Shown: positions 14,136 through 26,905, counted from the stretch's first letter. The stretch: DNA of 64,000 nt from Sinotaia quadrata (GCA_028829895.1 CM054181.1:108082860-108146859), one strand, 5' to 3'. The notes: generated by a model not told the origin, from the letters alone. Numbers and translations: made by a program.

Positions 14136-14355
14136 GTGTGTATGTATGCGAGTATAGTTATGTTTGTGATCCTTGTGTATGTATGAGAGTATAGTTGTGT
14201 TATGATCTGTGTGTATGTATGCAAGTATAGTTATGTTTGTGATTTTGCGAGTATAGTTATGTTTGAATTTGTGTGTATGTATGCAAGTATAGTTATGTTT
14301 GTGATCTGTGTGTATACATGCGAGTATAGTTATTTTTGTGATCTGTGTATATGTA
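14136..14355. repeat. Minisatellite, about 37-base unit x6
   Basis: Units of GTATGTATGCAAGTATAGTT followed by ATGTTTGTGATCTGTGT. One internal unit lacks part of the sequence. Open frames on both strands are by-products. Confidence 0.88.
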
Positions 14356-15034
14356 TGAAATATATAATTATTTCCTTGCAAAAAATCATTACTTTATGGA
14401 AGCAGCTTTTTCTTTTTTAAATATAGTTTCACTCACAAATATTTTTCTTTAAATCAGGCACAATTCAATTCCCATAGCAATGTTGGGACTAATTAAATTC
14501 TGGATTTATTGATTTCAAAGAAGCACGTACATGTGTACTCGGATAACTTCTGCGATTTGGGATAATCGAATATTTACCGTGATCAGTCATGATTAAACAA
14601 TAAGCCGTGAAAGAAAACAGTTTAGTTACAGTACGCAGACTCGTGAACTTTGCCATCCCGGCCAACCAATCAAAACAACGCACAGCACTGGACACGAAGC
14701 TGAATGTTTGATTACCGTACGAAAAAGTTCGCTAGCAATTTCTGTTTGCCACAGGGTTTTAAGGCTAATAGCACATTAACAAATATTAGGCCCCCACGTC
14801 TAGTGATGAGGAAAAGCTAAATTTAGCACAGCTCTTACACACACGTGTTCCAGCGATGTTTGCGAACCACTGCGAACGCAAGCTGGTTATAAGCAGCGTA
14901 AAACTGACGTTTCAACAAAATCTTGAACTAAGCGAAATCAATGCACGCAAAGAGTTTGAGAGTAGCGGGCCTTTATACTGCTCATCAGTTGCGTGGGCCG
15001 CTAGAAAAGCATGGCATATGGTACCGGTTTAGAG
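14356..15034. other. Unassigned sequence
   Basis: Non-repetitive. Short frames on both strands have no recognisable content. Confidence 0.4.
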
Positions 15035-15790
15035 AAGCACGCCATATTCTTTCCATGGATGTAGACTTTAGCAAACGCTGACGACAATTGTTCTAGGCCC
15101 ATTTATATTTGACTTAAACTAGTTTAAATATCATGCATTGACGATATTTAGTCCAGACATATATATATTTTTTCTACTGAGACTTGTTCAGATGCCAAAC
15201 ACTAACGACAATTGTTCTACTTCTAGGTCCATTTTTATATTTGAATTAGGCAAGTTTGAATAGCAATCGTTGGTGAAATTTAGTTCAGATTTCGATATAT
15301 TATACTTAGATGTGTTTATTTACCAAAACTGATGACAAATAGTCTGATCCCTTTTATATTTGACTTAAACTAGTTTAAATACCATGCATTGACGATATTT
15401 AGTCCAGACATATATATATGCCGAGACTTGTTCACATGCCAAACACTGACGACAATTGTTGTAGGACCATTTATATTTGACTTAAACTAGATTAAATACC
15501 ATGCATTGACGATATATAGTCCAGACCTAAATATATTTTACTTAGTTTAGATACCAAACACAGATGACAATTAGTATAAGCCCATTTATATTTGACTTAA
15601 ACCAGTTTAAATACTATTTGTAAACAATATTTACTCCAGACGTATATATGATAAACATGTTTAGATTTGTTGAGATACCAGTCATTGATGACAATTAATC
15701 TAGACCCATTTCTGTGTGACTTTTGCAATTTTAAATACTATGCTCTGAAGACATTTAGTCTCTACCTATATTTATTGACGCCATGCAATA
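15035..15790. repeat. Higher-order satellite, about 115-130 base unit x6
   Basis: Each long unit joins two related halves. One has CCATTTATATTTGACTTAAA, the other GACGATATTTAGTCCAGACA, with a shared GACGACAATTGTTC joint. The third unit is the most diverged. Confidence 0.85.
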
Positions 15791-16806
15791 AAAGCAATTT
15801 TTCGAAACCTCTTTATATTTTATTTGAGAATTAAAAAACAAACAAACACATTGATGGCAATGATTACAAACATATTAATTTTATTCTTTTAGATCTTAAG
15901 TATTGATACAAATACAGCAGAATGGTCTGCTGTCGTGTATCTGTGTCTGCCGTACGTATCCTGAGCAATATGCTCACGCGCATTGGACATACTGGTGACA
16001 TGTTATCCCTCAGATATACGCGTGCTTCAGAGGCCATACGGGAAGAGAGTGGGGGAGTTAGCTCTCTCCTCCTCCCGACTCATTTTCTGCTTTCTGCTGA
16101 TTGAACATTCAATCACTAATGTCGACTGTGCAATCGACCGAACAGAGGAATCAGCAGCCATGTTCCCACGTGCGGACAAGGCAGCGTGGTGAGTAGACGC
16201 AATCAGAAATTAGGATGACGAAAGTGCTTTAAATTAGAGCGCTGTCCAGAGAAAGGGGTGGGCGAGGGTGTGCATGCAACTATGGAAAGAGTGGGGGGGG
16301 GGGGGGCAGTGGATTCGACGTACTGGCAAGGCAACATGTACCTGAACAACGTAACAATCGTTAGCAGAATGGTGGACTCTTGTAAAGCCGCTAACAATCT
16401 GGCCGGCGTGTCAGTGCATGAGAGGTGTAATTTCTGACTGTCGCCATTGCGCATAGCGAAGAGAGGTCGCCAAAAATAGAAATAAAGCGGGTAATGACTT
16501 GTAGTGAGAGAAGGCAACTGTCGCTTGTTAAGATACTCCGGTGTCTCAAAATACCTTCTGCACTATTCCCTGCCTTGCCTGCCTTGCCTGCCTCTTTGCA
16601 ATACCCAGTAAAGAAGTAATACACTTGCACTTGTAGATAGGTAGATAGATAGATCACTCTCAGTAAAGAAGTAATATACTTATACCAGTAGACAGACAGA
16701 TCACTCTCAGAGGCTTCAACCAAGAGGAATAGGGTCAAAGTAGTCAAACTCGATTATACAAAATGGCTGCTGGAAACAGTCACTGAGAAATAAACAAGAA
16801 AGTACA

Positions 16807-16810
<4 letters not shown>
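15791..16810. other. Unassigned sequence with a 12-base G run
   Basis: Contains a GC-richer patch (15920-16200), a G12 run near 16294, a short CCTTGCCTG tandem (16560-16590) and two copies of CAGTAAAGAAGTAATA (about 16608-16690). Overlapping short frames on both strands are not supported as genes. Confidence 0.4.

Positions 16811-16869
<59 letters not shown>
16811..16869. repeat. (GA)n microsatellite
   Basis: Uninterrupted GA dinucleotides. Confidence 0.98.
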
Positions 16870-16872
<3 letters not shown>

Positions 16873-17185
16873 TAATATACAACAGAGGATGAGTTGTTCA
16901 TTCTATTACAGTCGGATTTTAACTGCAAAATATTCACTCTGGAAATGGCTTTGTTTCACATTGCCATGCTGTTAATTCAGAGGAAGACGAGATATTCTAC
17001 TCCCCCTTCCCCGGTAAATAACCGTACGAAATGCAAACGAAAGTTACGGTACATTAGCGTAAAAGCTGCTTTGTCTAAATTAATTCGAGTTAGTCTACAA
17101 ATACGTGCCAACGTATCGATCTTTTCGAATGAAACAAGAGCAAATTTTGCAATCGCAGTGCGAATGCTACAACAATATGAATGGT
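16870..17185. other. Unassigned sequence
   Basis: Non-repetitive. No supported gene. Confidence 0.4.
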
Positions 17186-17218
17186 GGTTAGATGGATGGA
17201 TGGATGGATGGATGGATG

Positions 17219-17279
<61 letters not shown>

Positions 17280-17322
17280 TCTAGGATGTTTGGATGGACG
17301 AACGAATGGATGCATGGATGGA
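17186..17322. repeat. (GGAT)n-(GA)n compound microsatellite
   Basis: GGAT units, then about 55 bases of GA, then degraded GGAT units on the far side (17288-17322). The GA run appears to have expanded inside a GGAT array. Confidence 0.96.
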
Positions 17323-17698
17323 TAAGAAACTAATATTCCAAGATGTTTGTAATTACTAAGAAGCAGACAGATTCAAAAGACTAAATGTTTGTTTCGCGTT
17401 GTATATATTTGTTTGCTTGTGTTTGTTGTTTCTGGTTGCTTTATTTGCAATCCTTTTGTCATATTTGACATTTGCTAAATCGTGGATGTCACAGATTTAG
17501 GTCAAATGTTATCTGCTAAATCGGAATACCACCAATCTCCCCAAATCAGTCACATGACAAATATTTTACCAAGGTGTTCCTTTCAGTTTAAAACTTCGTA
17601 TATCACAGTAATTAATGAACTTCTCAGAATAGAGATATAGTGGTCACATATTTGTTAAAACAAAAATATATGTTTGTGTTCTCGCATGTGACAAACAG
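17323..17698. other. Unassigned sequence
   Basis: T-rich unique DNA. TTTGCTAAATCG occurs at about 17472 and TCTGCTAAATCGG at about 17511. No gene seen. Confidence 0.4.
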
Positions 17699-17794
<96 letters not shown>

Positions 17795-17848
17795 GTCTGT
17801 CTGTCTGTCTGTCCGTCCGTCTGTCCATCTATATATCTATCTATCTGT
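17699..17848. repeat. (CTAT)n microsatellite
   Basis: The complement of GATA, with a CTGT/CCGT tail. Confidence 0.98.
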
Positions 17849-18235
17849 TACAATTACATAATTCATATTGAGAGAACTCAAGAGTTGCAGAAAACAAATG
17901 TTTCTATATGCTGCTCACCTATTTAAGTAGAATTGTTTAATTTAATTGGTAATTGTATACATCATTTAACATTTAAACGCTATTAAATGTTGCCTTTACA
18001 GACGCTAATACTTATTAGATTAGTTTCTTCCTTGAATCTTTAAACTATACTGTTAAAGCTTGCATCCTCGAATGTCGCATCATTAGATTTCACAATAATA
18101 TATATTAGATGTTGTCTCTCTGCGATTTATTAACCAATATGCTTTGCCTTACTGACAGTTGATACCCATTACCGTTTTTGGCGCATGACTTCAGGTTTTT
18201 AGATTTTAAGACTTCACTAGACTTTAATAGCACAA
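17849..18235. other. Unassigned AT-rich sequence
   Basis: Nothing supportable was seen. Confidence 0.4.
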
Positions 18236-18405
18236 CCGATAACCTTTATTAACCCCATAACAACCGATAACCTTTATTAACCCCATAACAACCGATAACC
18301 TTTATTAACCCCATAACAACCGATAACCTTTATTAACCCCATAACACAACCGATAACCTTTATTAAACCCATAACAACCGATAACCTTTATTAACCCCAT
18401 CGAAT
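18236..18405. repeat. Minisatellite, 28-base unit x6
   Basis: Near-identical units of AACCGATAACCTTTATTAAC plus CCCATAAC. One unit has a two-base CA insertion. Confidence 0.95.
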
Positions 18406-18929
18406 CATAACCCTGTCAATATCCTGTATCTTGAGACATAAGTAATTATTATATTTGCTTTTTCATCATCAAATTTTGAATCTATTGTTTGTTTGTTACA
18501 CCATGAAACATTTTTGGATTATTGCCGAATGACAGTTAAGCATCCACATAAATTTACTGGATTAGGCCTGTGTCATCAATTACTTTAGATCTTCATGCGT
18601 CAGAGTTTAGTAACCATTTTCTTTTTTTTTTATCATTAGCTTTATTCTTCACAATTCTTCTTGAACTCCAGTATTGTTTTCTTGTTATTCAGCATTTAGC
18701 TACTCAGAAATTCTTTGTAACATGAAAATCAACAATAATACTCGAATTCAAAATTTTTTAAGCATTAGATTTTTATGACGCCTTGATAACGTTGTATAAA
18801 TATAAATATATTTGTCACAGTGCGCGCATTGTTTGCATTGTCACATCTATGGTATTTACTCTGATAAGTTTACAAGAAGCGGTAAAATGTCACCTTAATA
18901 CTACTTACTCATCAGTACACACAAGTAGA
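18406..18929. other. Unassigned AT-rich sequence
   Basis: Nothing supportable was seen. Confidence 0.4.
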
Positions 18930-19320
18930 TGTGACAGGCATATAAATGGCAGTCACGCAGGTAAATGCACAAGTAATTACATTGACACGTAAATGCAGTC
19001 ACTCAGGGGAATTTAGAAGGAGTTCTAAACATTTCTACGAAAATAGCAGTTACACAGATGAATCACCAACAGTTGAGCTATTAGCACATAATTATCAGTC
19101 ACACATATAAATCACAGCTCAGTTTTGGGCACGCACATATCAGTCACTCAGATGAATCACTGACAACTGAGCTATTGGCACGTACATTTTACTTGCACAG
19201 ATAATCACAAACAGTTGAGCTGTTGGCACTTAAATTTTAATTACGCAGATGAATCACAAACAGTTGAGTTTATGGCACGTACATTTCATTTACACGGATG
19301 GTTACGCAGGAGTTGTGATA
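18930..19320. repeat. Decayed minisatellite, about 60-base unit
   Basis: Recurring GATGAATCACAAACAGTTGA, GGCACGTACATTT and CAGTCAC(T/G)CAG elements show five or six diverged units. Confidence 0.75.
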
Positions 19321-19881
19321 TTGTTGCGTAACTATAAATCAATCGAAAGGCAACACCCACTCGCCTCCAACCCCTCCGTTAAGCCCACACATATGCACAC
19401 CCATGCGCGCCCACAATCGCTTGGGTGTAAAGCTCAGAGACAGTTGTAAAATTGATAACGTAAATATTTGTTTTAATATCATGTGACCGATATCATGAGA
19501 TCACTGACAAAGTTCAGTCAACACGGTTCTCTCCCTTCGCGAGACGGATATAGTACTGCCCTTTCTTAGTTAACTCAGTGATTATGGCACGATCAATCTG
19601 TCGTACGCTACTGGCGTCGCTGAACACACGCTCGCTTCATCCATCCAGAACTTCATAACCCAGAATGCTATTGTGTAACGAGTCAATATCTGTAACTCAG
19701 TTCTTCGCCCCCATGCTTTTCGTGTAATTGAATATCAATACAGTGTGCATCAAAACGTCATTTCATTAATATATTGATGAGTGTCAGTCGTAAGTGCACA
19801 AAATCAGGCATATATTATTTTGAGGTTAGAACTCACGCATTTCGTTCTCTGACTCTTTTACACAACCCCCCCCCCTCCACC
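19321..19881. other. Unassigned sequence
   Basis: Non-repetitive, ending in a C-rich run (19866-19874). No gene seen. Confidence 0.4.
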
Positions 19882-20011
19882 CAGTGCCATCTTAACTTAT
19901 GGGCACGCTGGGCAGTTGCCCATGTTAATCTATGTATGTTGTTCCTGTGAGTGGTGGTGTAAGTAAGGCATTTCTTTGCCCGAGGGCCTGTAGTGATGTT
20001 AAGATGCTCTG
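19882..20011. mobile_element. Short hAT-like nonautonomous element
   Basis: Starts with CAGTGCCATCTTAAC and ends with the inverse of CAGAGCATCTTAAC, giving 13 of 15 matched terminal bases around a 130-base unit. The inner flank TGGGCAGTTGCCCAT is a short palindrome. CAG...CTG ends with this CATCTTAAC-type terminus resemble a widespread hAT superfamily end. An 8-base target duplication is not clear. The flanks on both sides are related C-rich TTTACACA repeats, so the insertion seems to lie within that array. There is no coding capacity. Confidence 0.6.
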
Positions 20012-20120
20012 ACCCTCGACCTTTACACACTACCCCATCCGCCGTTACAAATTACCCCTGCGATATTTACACACTATCCTTCCACCTGTACACACTACCC
20101 CTCCGCCCTCACAATATAAC
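20012..20120. repeat. Short C-rich tandem, about 25-30 base unit
   Basis: Three or four units of TTTACACACTACCCCNTCCGCC type. A related unit (TTTTACACAACCCCC) lies left of the hAT-like element. Confidence 0.65.
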
Positions 20121-20265
20121 CCCGTACTGGTTTTTTGTTGCGTCTGGAGAAATGTTGAACTTAATTCGTTCTCAGCTTTCAGTTTATGTGATGGAAAAAA
20201 AATGTTTTCCCCCTGTGTAGATTTACTGTCAGTAAATTATATATCAGCACCGGATACATTTTCAA

Positions 20266-20393
20266 TCTGAACACAATTATGCTCTTGTTATTGCTACTCT
20301 GAACACAATTATGCTCTTGTTATTGCTACTCTGAACACAATTATGCTCTTGTTATTGCTACTCTGAACACAATTATGCTCTTGTTATTGCTAC
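20266..20393. repeat. Perfect minisatellite, 32-base unit x4
   Basis: Exactly four units of TCTGAACACAATTATGCTCT plus TGTTATTGCTAC with no differences visible. This is a very recent expansion. Confidence 0.98.
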
Positions 20394-20620
20394 TAAAGCT
20401 GAGGTTGGTTCTAGGGACTGTCACCGAAAAGCAAAAGTTTGATTGCAGCAGGTACAATGAAAAGACTAAATGTATTTGCTTATGACAATTGGAGCGTAAT
20501 TGCTGTGTTTTCTTGTTATTGGTTTTTTTTATTTTTAATTGTTACCCTTAGACCCAAGTGTTGTTATGGAAACTTTCCAAATTATTAAGCCCCAAGCTCA
20601 TACAGCCTATGGCACTCTAC

Positions 20621-20623
<3 letters not shown>

Positions 20624-20711
<88 letters not shown>
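20624..20711. repeat. (GA)n microsatellite
   Basis: Uninterrupted GA dinucleotides. The overlapping Arg-Glu and Ser-Leu frames are spurious. Confidence 0.98.
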
Positions 20712-20713
<2 letters not shown>

Positions 20714-21699
20714 TGCTCCCTTAATGCTACTACTGTGATTAAAGCAGATTAGGGGGGGACGCAATTCTCGGTCGTGTAATCGAAGCCAGGTTTTTAACAT
20801 TCGAGTGTGAACTTTCAGCATGATGAAATGATCATTTTCACTTCGAGTTGAAACCGTTTAGATTAGAGAGTGCTTGAAAGTGTGACTATTTTCTTTGGTG
20901 TTTGACCCACACTTAAGAGCGTCACGCCTTTCCAGCAATCCAATGTGACATGATTTTTTCCGCACAAATTGCCAACGTACCAACAGTATCGGGTACCCTT
21001 GACCCAGAACCCGACACAGCTCTGTTGGGCGGTAAATACACTGACGAAATCCAGACGCGAGCGGAGGTCCTGAAACCGTTCAGTATTTCAGGCCACCCAG
21101 AACGAAGCCCACACCGCTTCCAGTGGCAAAGAGGCACGCCTATCGGACCAGTGGTTTCGTGGTCTCAAGAGACTGATGACAGGAGACCTGCTTGGGGCTC
21201 TCTGATGTAAAAAAGAAACAAGTTTTCATTTGGCATTTTCACAGTGCAGAACAGTACATATTTTCGACTCGCGCAGTGATGAAGAAAGATAATTTTCAGA
21301 GTTCTGTAAGTTCATATGCAGATAAATGAACACGTGAGTAATACTTTTCAAAACTCTCCATTATGTCAAACACTTTCAACAGAATATATGTTATTATTAT
21401 AGTATTATTATGTTTATAATAGAAAATGTTGAACATTATAAAAACAAGAATATTCAAGATACTAAGTAAGGACAAGATGTATCCTATTCAAACTGTAAAA
21501 CAAAAATACAACATTATTTCTCAGGTCTTATCATGTTTTCAGTCCAGATGCGAGGCTCACAATCTAAAACAATTTGGTAAAAGCCATAGACTGAAATTTT
21601 GCTCTTATTGTAAGCGGGAATATTAGTTCTACATAAATATTGCATTATCTAATGATTCTAACGAAAGAGAGATTTTTGTTGAAAACGTAAAACAAAGAA
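20712..21699. other. Unassigned, with a GC-richer island at 20940-21210
   Basis: The island is clearly richer in C and G than its neighbourhood and is open on both strands (86 residues plus, 71 residues minus). I recognise no family in either translation, and flanking splice sites are not obvious. It could be a decayed exon or unclassified mobile DNA. The rest of the interval is AT-rich and non-coding. Confidence 0.3.
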
Positions 21700-23160
21700 A
21701 AGAAATGTCTTAGCTCTCTTGACATTGTTTTTAAAAAATACTGTTTTCAATTAGCTTTCTTGATATTGTTTTTAAAACACTCATTTCAGTTAGCTCTCTT
21801 GACATTGTTTCTAAACACTGTTTTCAGTTAGCTTTCTTGACATTGTTTCTAAAACACAGTTTTCAGCCAGCTGTCCAGACGTTGTTCGTCAAACTGTTTT
21901 CAATCCGAGATCCTGATATTGCTTTTTTTCCCCAATCAGGTGTCCTGATATTGTTGGTCAAACTCTGTTTCAATCAGCTATCCTGATACTTTTCCAAGCA
22001 CAGTTTTCAATTAGTTGTCCTGATAGTGTTTTTCTTGCCCTGTTTTCAATCAGCTGTCCTGATGGTGTGATCATGCGCAGATGATAATGACAACACTCAT
22101 GTTCTTTATAACATATTCTTGTTTTCCTGTCCTGATAATATTTTCATGACAAGTTCGAGACCGGAGGTCCTGAAAAGCTCACCTTGTAAGATTATTGGTC
22201 ATCTGGTCTGTTAGATTTAATCATAACATGTTCTTAGCCAGCGGCCATGATATGGTTTTTGTGCTTTGTTCTTGGCAAATGCTTGACATCAATCGCTTTG
22301 TAGTGTTCCTGCTAACTATCCATGTAATTTCTGCCATATTATATTTTTTGACAGATGTCACTATGATATCTACGTTGTAACAGATGGTTTGATATATTTC
22401 TTCTGTTCAATCATGATCCGTCATGATCAGTTGTCTTGGTATGTTCTTCATGTACAATGGTCAGTTGTATTGGTATGTTTTTCTTGTCCATTCTTGGTAG
22501 GTTGTCTTGGTATGTTCTTCATGTGCATTCTTGGTCAGTTTCTTGATATGTTCCTTCATGTACGTTCTTAGACAGTTGTCTTGATATACTCTTTATTTAC
22601 TATCATAAGCAGTTGTCTTGATATGTTTTTCATGCACTTTCTTGATCAGTTGTCTTGATATATTCTTCATGTGCGCTCTTGGTCAGTTGTCTTCTTATGT
22701 TCTTCACGTACACTAACAATCAGTTGTCTTGGTGTTCCTGTATGCTCTTGATCAGTTAACTTAATATGTTCTTAATATACTTTCTTAATATACGCATAGA
22801 TTCTTGATGTTAGTGTGCGTTCTTGGTCAGTTGTCTTGATAGGTTCTTTATGTACGTTCTAGATTAATTGTCTTGGTATGTTCTTTATGTTTGCTCTTGG
22901 TCAATTGTCTTGAGAGGTTCTTTATGTACGTTCTAGATTAATTGTCTTGATATGTTCTTTATGTTCGCTCTTGGTCAATTGTCTTGATAGGTTCTTTATG
23001 TTCGCTCTTTTGTCAGTTGTCTTGATTTTTATATACGTTCTTGGTAGATGGTCTTCGTAGTTTCTTTATATACCTTACTTACTTGTTTTGATGTCTAGTT
23101 ATTTCTTGACCAATTGTCTTGATATGACTCTTGTGTTCACTTTTTTGGCCAGCTCTCTGA
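21700..23160. repeat. Long decayed satellite, about 40-45 base units
   Basis: The left part repeats CTTGACATTGTTTTTAAA and ACTGTTTTCAATTAGCT. The right part repeats GTTGTCTTGATATGTTCTTC followed by ATGTACGTTCTTGGTCA. The shared core (A/T)GTTGTCTTGAT suggests one ancestral array of about 1.4 kb, heavily mutated with no homogenised block. Confidence 0.75.
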
Positions 23161-24234
23161 AGCACCTTTCATTCGATGGGAATTTAATATCCTCTTCCAA
23201 ATATATTTAGGAAATATTTAAGTTTCTGGTGATATAAAGGAATTTCGAACGAAGCTATTTTTGTTCAAGCATACTAAGGTTTACATTATGTATCAAAATC
23301 ACAAAATCCAACAGATACTCTTTAAAGTCGGAAGTCTTCAGACCTGGAGTTTAACATTTGCAATCGCTTACTGAAATGGTTACTTAAGGCTCCATTGAAA
23401 CAACTTTGCTTCGTGTTGCTGTCTTCAAAAGTATGCTTCTTGACCACAAGTGTGTTGACAATTAAGATTACCTTCTGCTGTATGCTATTACTATGGCCTT
23501 GTAGTAATTTAGTCATTTAGTAAAGCCGATATAAACAGACAAAAGCAATATGAACTGTAATCTGGTTACAACTTAATTATTACAATATTAATATTACAAT
23601 AACAAATTTTTTAAAAAATAAAAACATTTTAAGAAAGAACCAATTGATTTTTTCAGTATCTCATATGTCAAGCGACTTATTATGACGATAGCTACGAGGT
23701 ACGCGAAAAGGTCCTTGAAAAATCGATTGAAGCAAGATAACTGGAGGTCTTCAACTCTAAATAAATCTATCGGTATCGCAGCATTTAGCCTCAGTTTCTC
23801 CAGGTACAAATATAAAGTAGCAAAGTAAATAACTGCGTGGGAATGATACAAATGTGTAGGGCGGGGTAAGGCAGGGTGAGGAGAATGGGTGTGGGTATAG
23901 TGGCGGGGAGGGTGGCTTTATTTTTGCTTACTCACGGTTCGGCTCTCGATCTAATGTCAAGTCAATAGTGTGATGAAGTTTTCGCTAGTCCTAATAGAAC
24001 AAAATAGCTTGTCAACAGCAGATTATTACGGCCGGTAGGAGACGAACAGATCAATGCAAAGGATCCCATAACTGTGACGACAACGATGAGTATATCGTTT
24101 GAAATTGGGTTAAGACAGGAAACACTGGTATGGAACCTTTTGAAGATGTTGCTTTGAGTTTTAGAAAGAATTCACTACATTTCTTATTCCCAAGTGCTTC
24201 GCGGTACACATATGAAATGCTTTGTTAATTTCCA
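23161..24234. other. Unassigned sequence
   Basis: Unique AT-rich DNA with G-rich text at 23860-23910. Short minus-strand frames have no recognisable content. Confidence 0.4.
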
Positions 24235-24345
24235 TAGTTAAATGTTAATTTCTGTTTGTCTTGAGGTTCTCAAGATATTGATAATTAAGATATTCTTAAT
24301 TTCCATAGTTAACTGTTATATTCAAATTGTCTTGAGGTGCTTCCT
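24235..24345. repeat. Two-copy duplication, about 70-80 bases
   Basis: TTTCCATAGTTAA(A/C)TGTTA and TTGTCTTGAGGT occur twice with small differences. Confidence 0.7.
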
Positions 24346-25499
24346 TGTAACTTTCAAACTTTAGTACAATGCAGCATGATATATAGTATATTCAATGTCT
24401 ATCCTCTTCTTTCGCATCTCACTGACGATCTATCATTATTTATCTAAATATTTATGTACTATCATTCATATACGTCTCCTTGCATGTGTCTACAGATGTA
24501 TCTATCTGTCTAAAATTAAGTGTCCAAGTATTATTTATCTATTGTCATTCCTACACGTCACACTGTGCGTGTCTATCTATGTATCATATGCATCTGGTTT
24601 TACATCTTTGAAACTCCAATATTATTGTCTGATTTGTTTGGTAGGATCTCAATACAACTGATATCCTATCTATATGTTATAAAGGTGCACTATAGCCTGG
24701 AATGCCTAGGAATCTGTTACATATGATATTATTGGAAATTATTCCAGTTATCTTGCATTTGCATGCCTAACAATATCATATCAGTATAGCGTAAAATCGA
24801 GCAATGATTAGAAGGATGACAGGATGAATATGTCATCGATCGACAGAATTTAACAACAACCTGATAGTTACATTCAACATGAACAATCAAGAACACATAC
24901 AGTCCATTCTTAAAGCTGTTGTCTAAGGTTGCACAGTTTACGAACAAGTCGACGATCAACAAGAGGTAACAGAGTCTAATATCATATGCCAGTGTTTCCA
25001 AATGGAATTGCCGAGTGCAGAAGAAGTTCAGCCGCTCGATAAGTAGTTTCCAGGATTTTCTCCTTTTTTTTTTAATAAAAGAATTTTAAAATTAAAAAAA
25101 AGTTTTCTTTCTTAAATTGTAATTGTTTTGTTAGCTTTTACTATATGATTTTGTTTCGATTTTGAGTGTATTGTGAATGCCTACTTTCAAATTTTAGCAC
25201 TTCAAGAAAAAACTCCTTTTCATCTGCGCAGTGAACGTCAAATTGCTCTCCTGTTTCACGTTTTTTCAGCACTTAGTGGAATACAAAATTATTCTAATGG
25301 CAAAGATTGACAGAGGCTTAACTTTTGCTGTTCTTTAGCACTCGGCCACATGCATAAGGTATAAATTGTGAAATCAATGGTGACTTTAATTTCAGTTTTA
25401 TGTCTTGCTCTTATTTAGCATTTAGCGATAAAAATCGCTCTTGTGGTGGTGAAGGTGGCTGAGTTCACTTGTGTTTCATCACGGCTTATGTCACGCCAG
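24346..25499. other. Unassigned sequence
   Basis: Contains scattered TCTATC remnants near 24400-24560. The segment at 24880-25030 reads as two short frames, one after a stop, with no recognisable family. No gene supported. Confidence 0.35.
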
Positions 25500-25760
25500 C
25501 GCATTCTACGAATCAATCAGTTAATCAATAGTTCATTACTAGGTCCTAAAGCCCATCGAATCAGTCAACCAATTGAATAGCAATTCAGTTGAATAGTCAG
25601 GTATCTAGCTGAAATCACAATCACATCAGTCAACCATCCATTAACTAGTCATTAATTAGTCCAACAAATAATCCATTAATTGGTCACTCAGTTGATGCCT
25701 TAGATACAGTTAGCTAGTCACTCACTCAAGTCAATGAAATGGTCACTCAGTCAAACCAAT
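25500..25760. repeat. Degenerate tandem, short TCA/AGT-rich units
   Basis: Recurring CAGTCAACCA, AATAGTCA and TCACTCAGTT elements indicate a badly decayed array. Confidence 0.5.
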
Positions 25761-26399
25761 AGTGCTGCTGATGAAAATGAAACTAAATGATGATTTGATG
25801 GGGGAAACTGTCATGACAATTGTGATAGTAATGACAAAAATTATAAATGTGTTAACAGTGATGACTAAAACGACGAATATTGTTTATAGAGGACTGAAAC
25901 GATGACTACTAAAATCGATATGACGGCGTATATTTAAAAAAAATAATTACACACAAACAAATATTATAAACTTGCGCACAAGCACACGCAAAAAATTTTT
26001 TTTTCGATGACGATCATGATCATTCAAATTATTTCTGGAGAGTAGTCGTTCATTTTTTATTCGCACTAACTCAGAAAAAGTTGTCTCTATGTTAGTGTTG
26101 TCTACCACGCGTTTTGTGCTCGAAGGAGAACCCTGCCCCGGACCATTTTGCGATAGTTATTTTGTGTGCGTGCATGTTGCTTTCTTTCTTTGGAACACAA
26201 CAGAAACGTGTTGCATTAACGGTCAGGTAAGGATTCACAGATTTCTCTGGCGGCGTTACACTACTTCAGTCCGCAGCCAGTGACGCCCATCGATTAACAG
26301 TTGTTTTGTGCAGAGTTCGCGGCGGAGTAACGGTATTTCAGCGCCAAGCTTCCCCACTACGAACCAGCTTTGAGCCAGCGTCTTTAGAGGATGTAGGGA
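25761..26399. other. Unassigned; exon-like end at 26089-26228
   Basis: A short plus-strand frame beginning ATGTTAGTGTTG runs to GGTCAG, followed immediately by GTAAGG, a strong donor-like sequence. The translation is cysteine-bearing with a hydrophobic stretch but matches nothing I know, and no partner exon is visible. Weak candidate only. Confidence 0.2.
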
Positions 26400-26560
26400 A
26401 AGTGCGAGCTGAATTCTTCAAATGACCTAAGGGATATGTGAGTCGGATTTTTCAGACAACCTAGCGGAAAAGTGAGTTTGGGTTCTTCAGACAACCCAGG
26501 GGAAATGTGAGTCGGGTTCTTCAGACAACATAGTGGAAAGGTGAGTCAGGTTCTTCAGAC
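26400..26560. repeat. Minisatellite, about 34-base unit x4
   Basis: Units of GTGAGTCGGGTTCTTCAGAC followed by AACCTAGGGGAAA. Moderately diverged. Confidence 0.85.
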
Positions 26561-26905
26561 CACGCAGGGACGTAATCCGAATTGTCTTGCAAGTATCCGG
26601 TATGCGCCCAACGTGTCCGTTTCAAATTATCATGTGGTGCGAAAACTGACCATAAGAAAGTTGAACACGGTACTTATTGGATTTTTTTTATTTTTTTGGT
26701 CGGGGAAACCGACTGAAGATAGCCCATGTGGATTTAAATTGAGTCGACTGAGACAAGACAACTAGTATATCAATTAAGTGAGTCCACTATAATTATTGTT
26801 TTATGTGCTTGATTTAAATGATTGGCCTGATCAGCGTGCATTACACTGATTTACAAAACGCACGTATTCAACAAAATTTTGATTTCATATCACTGATAGG
26901 AGATA
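26561..26905. other. Unassigned sequence
   Basis: Nothing supportable was seen. Confidence 0.4.

Noticed and set aside
24880..25030. Short two-part frame (NNQEHIQSILKAVV, stop, then a Glu/Gln-rich run)
   Set aside because: It is interrupted by a stop, very short, and has no family I can recognise.
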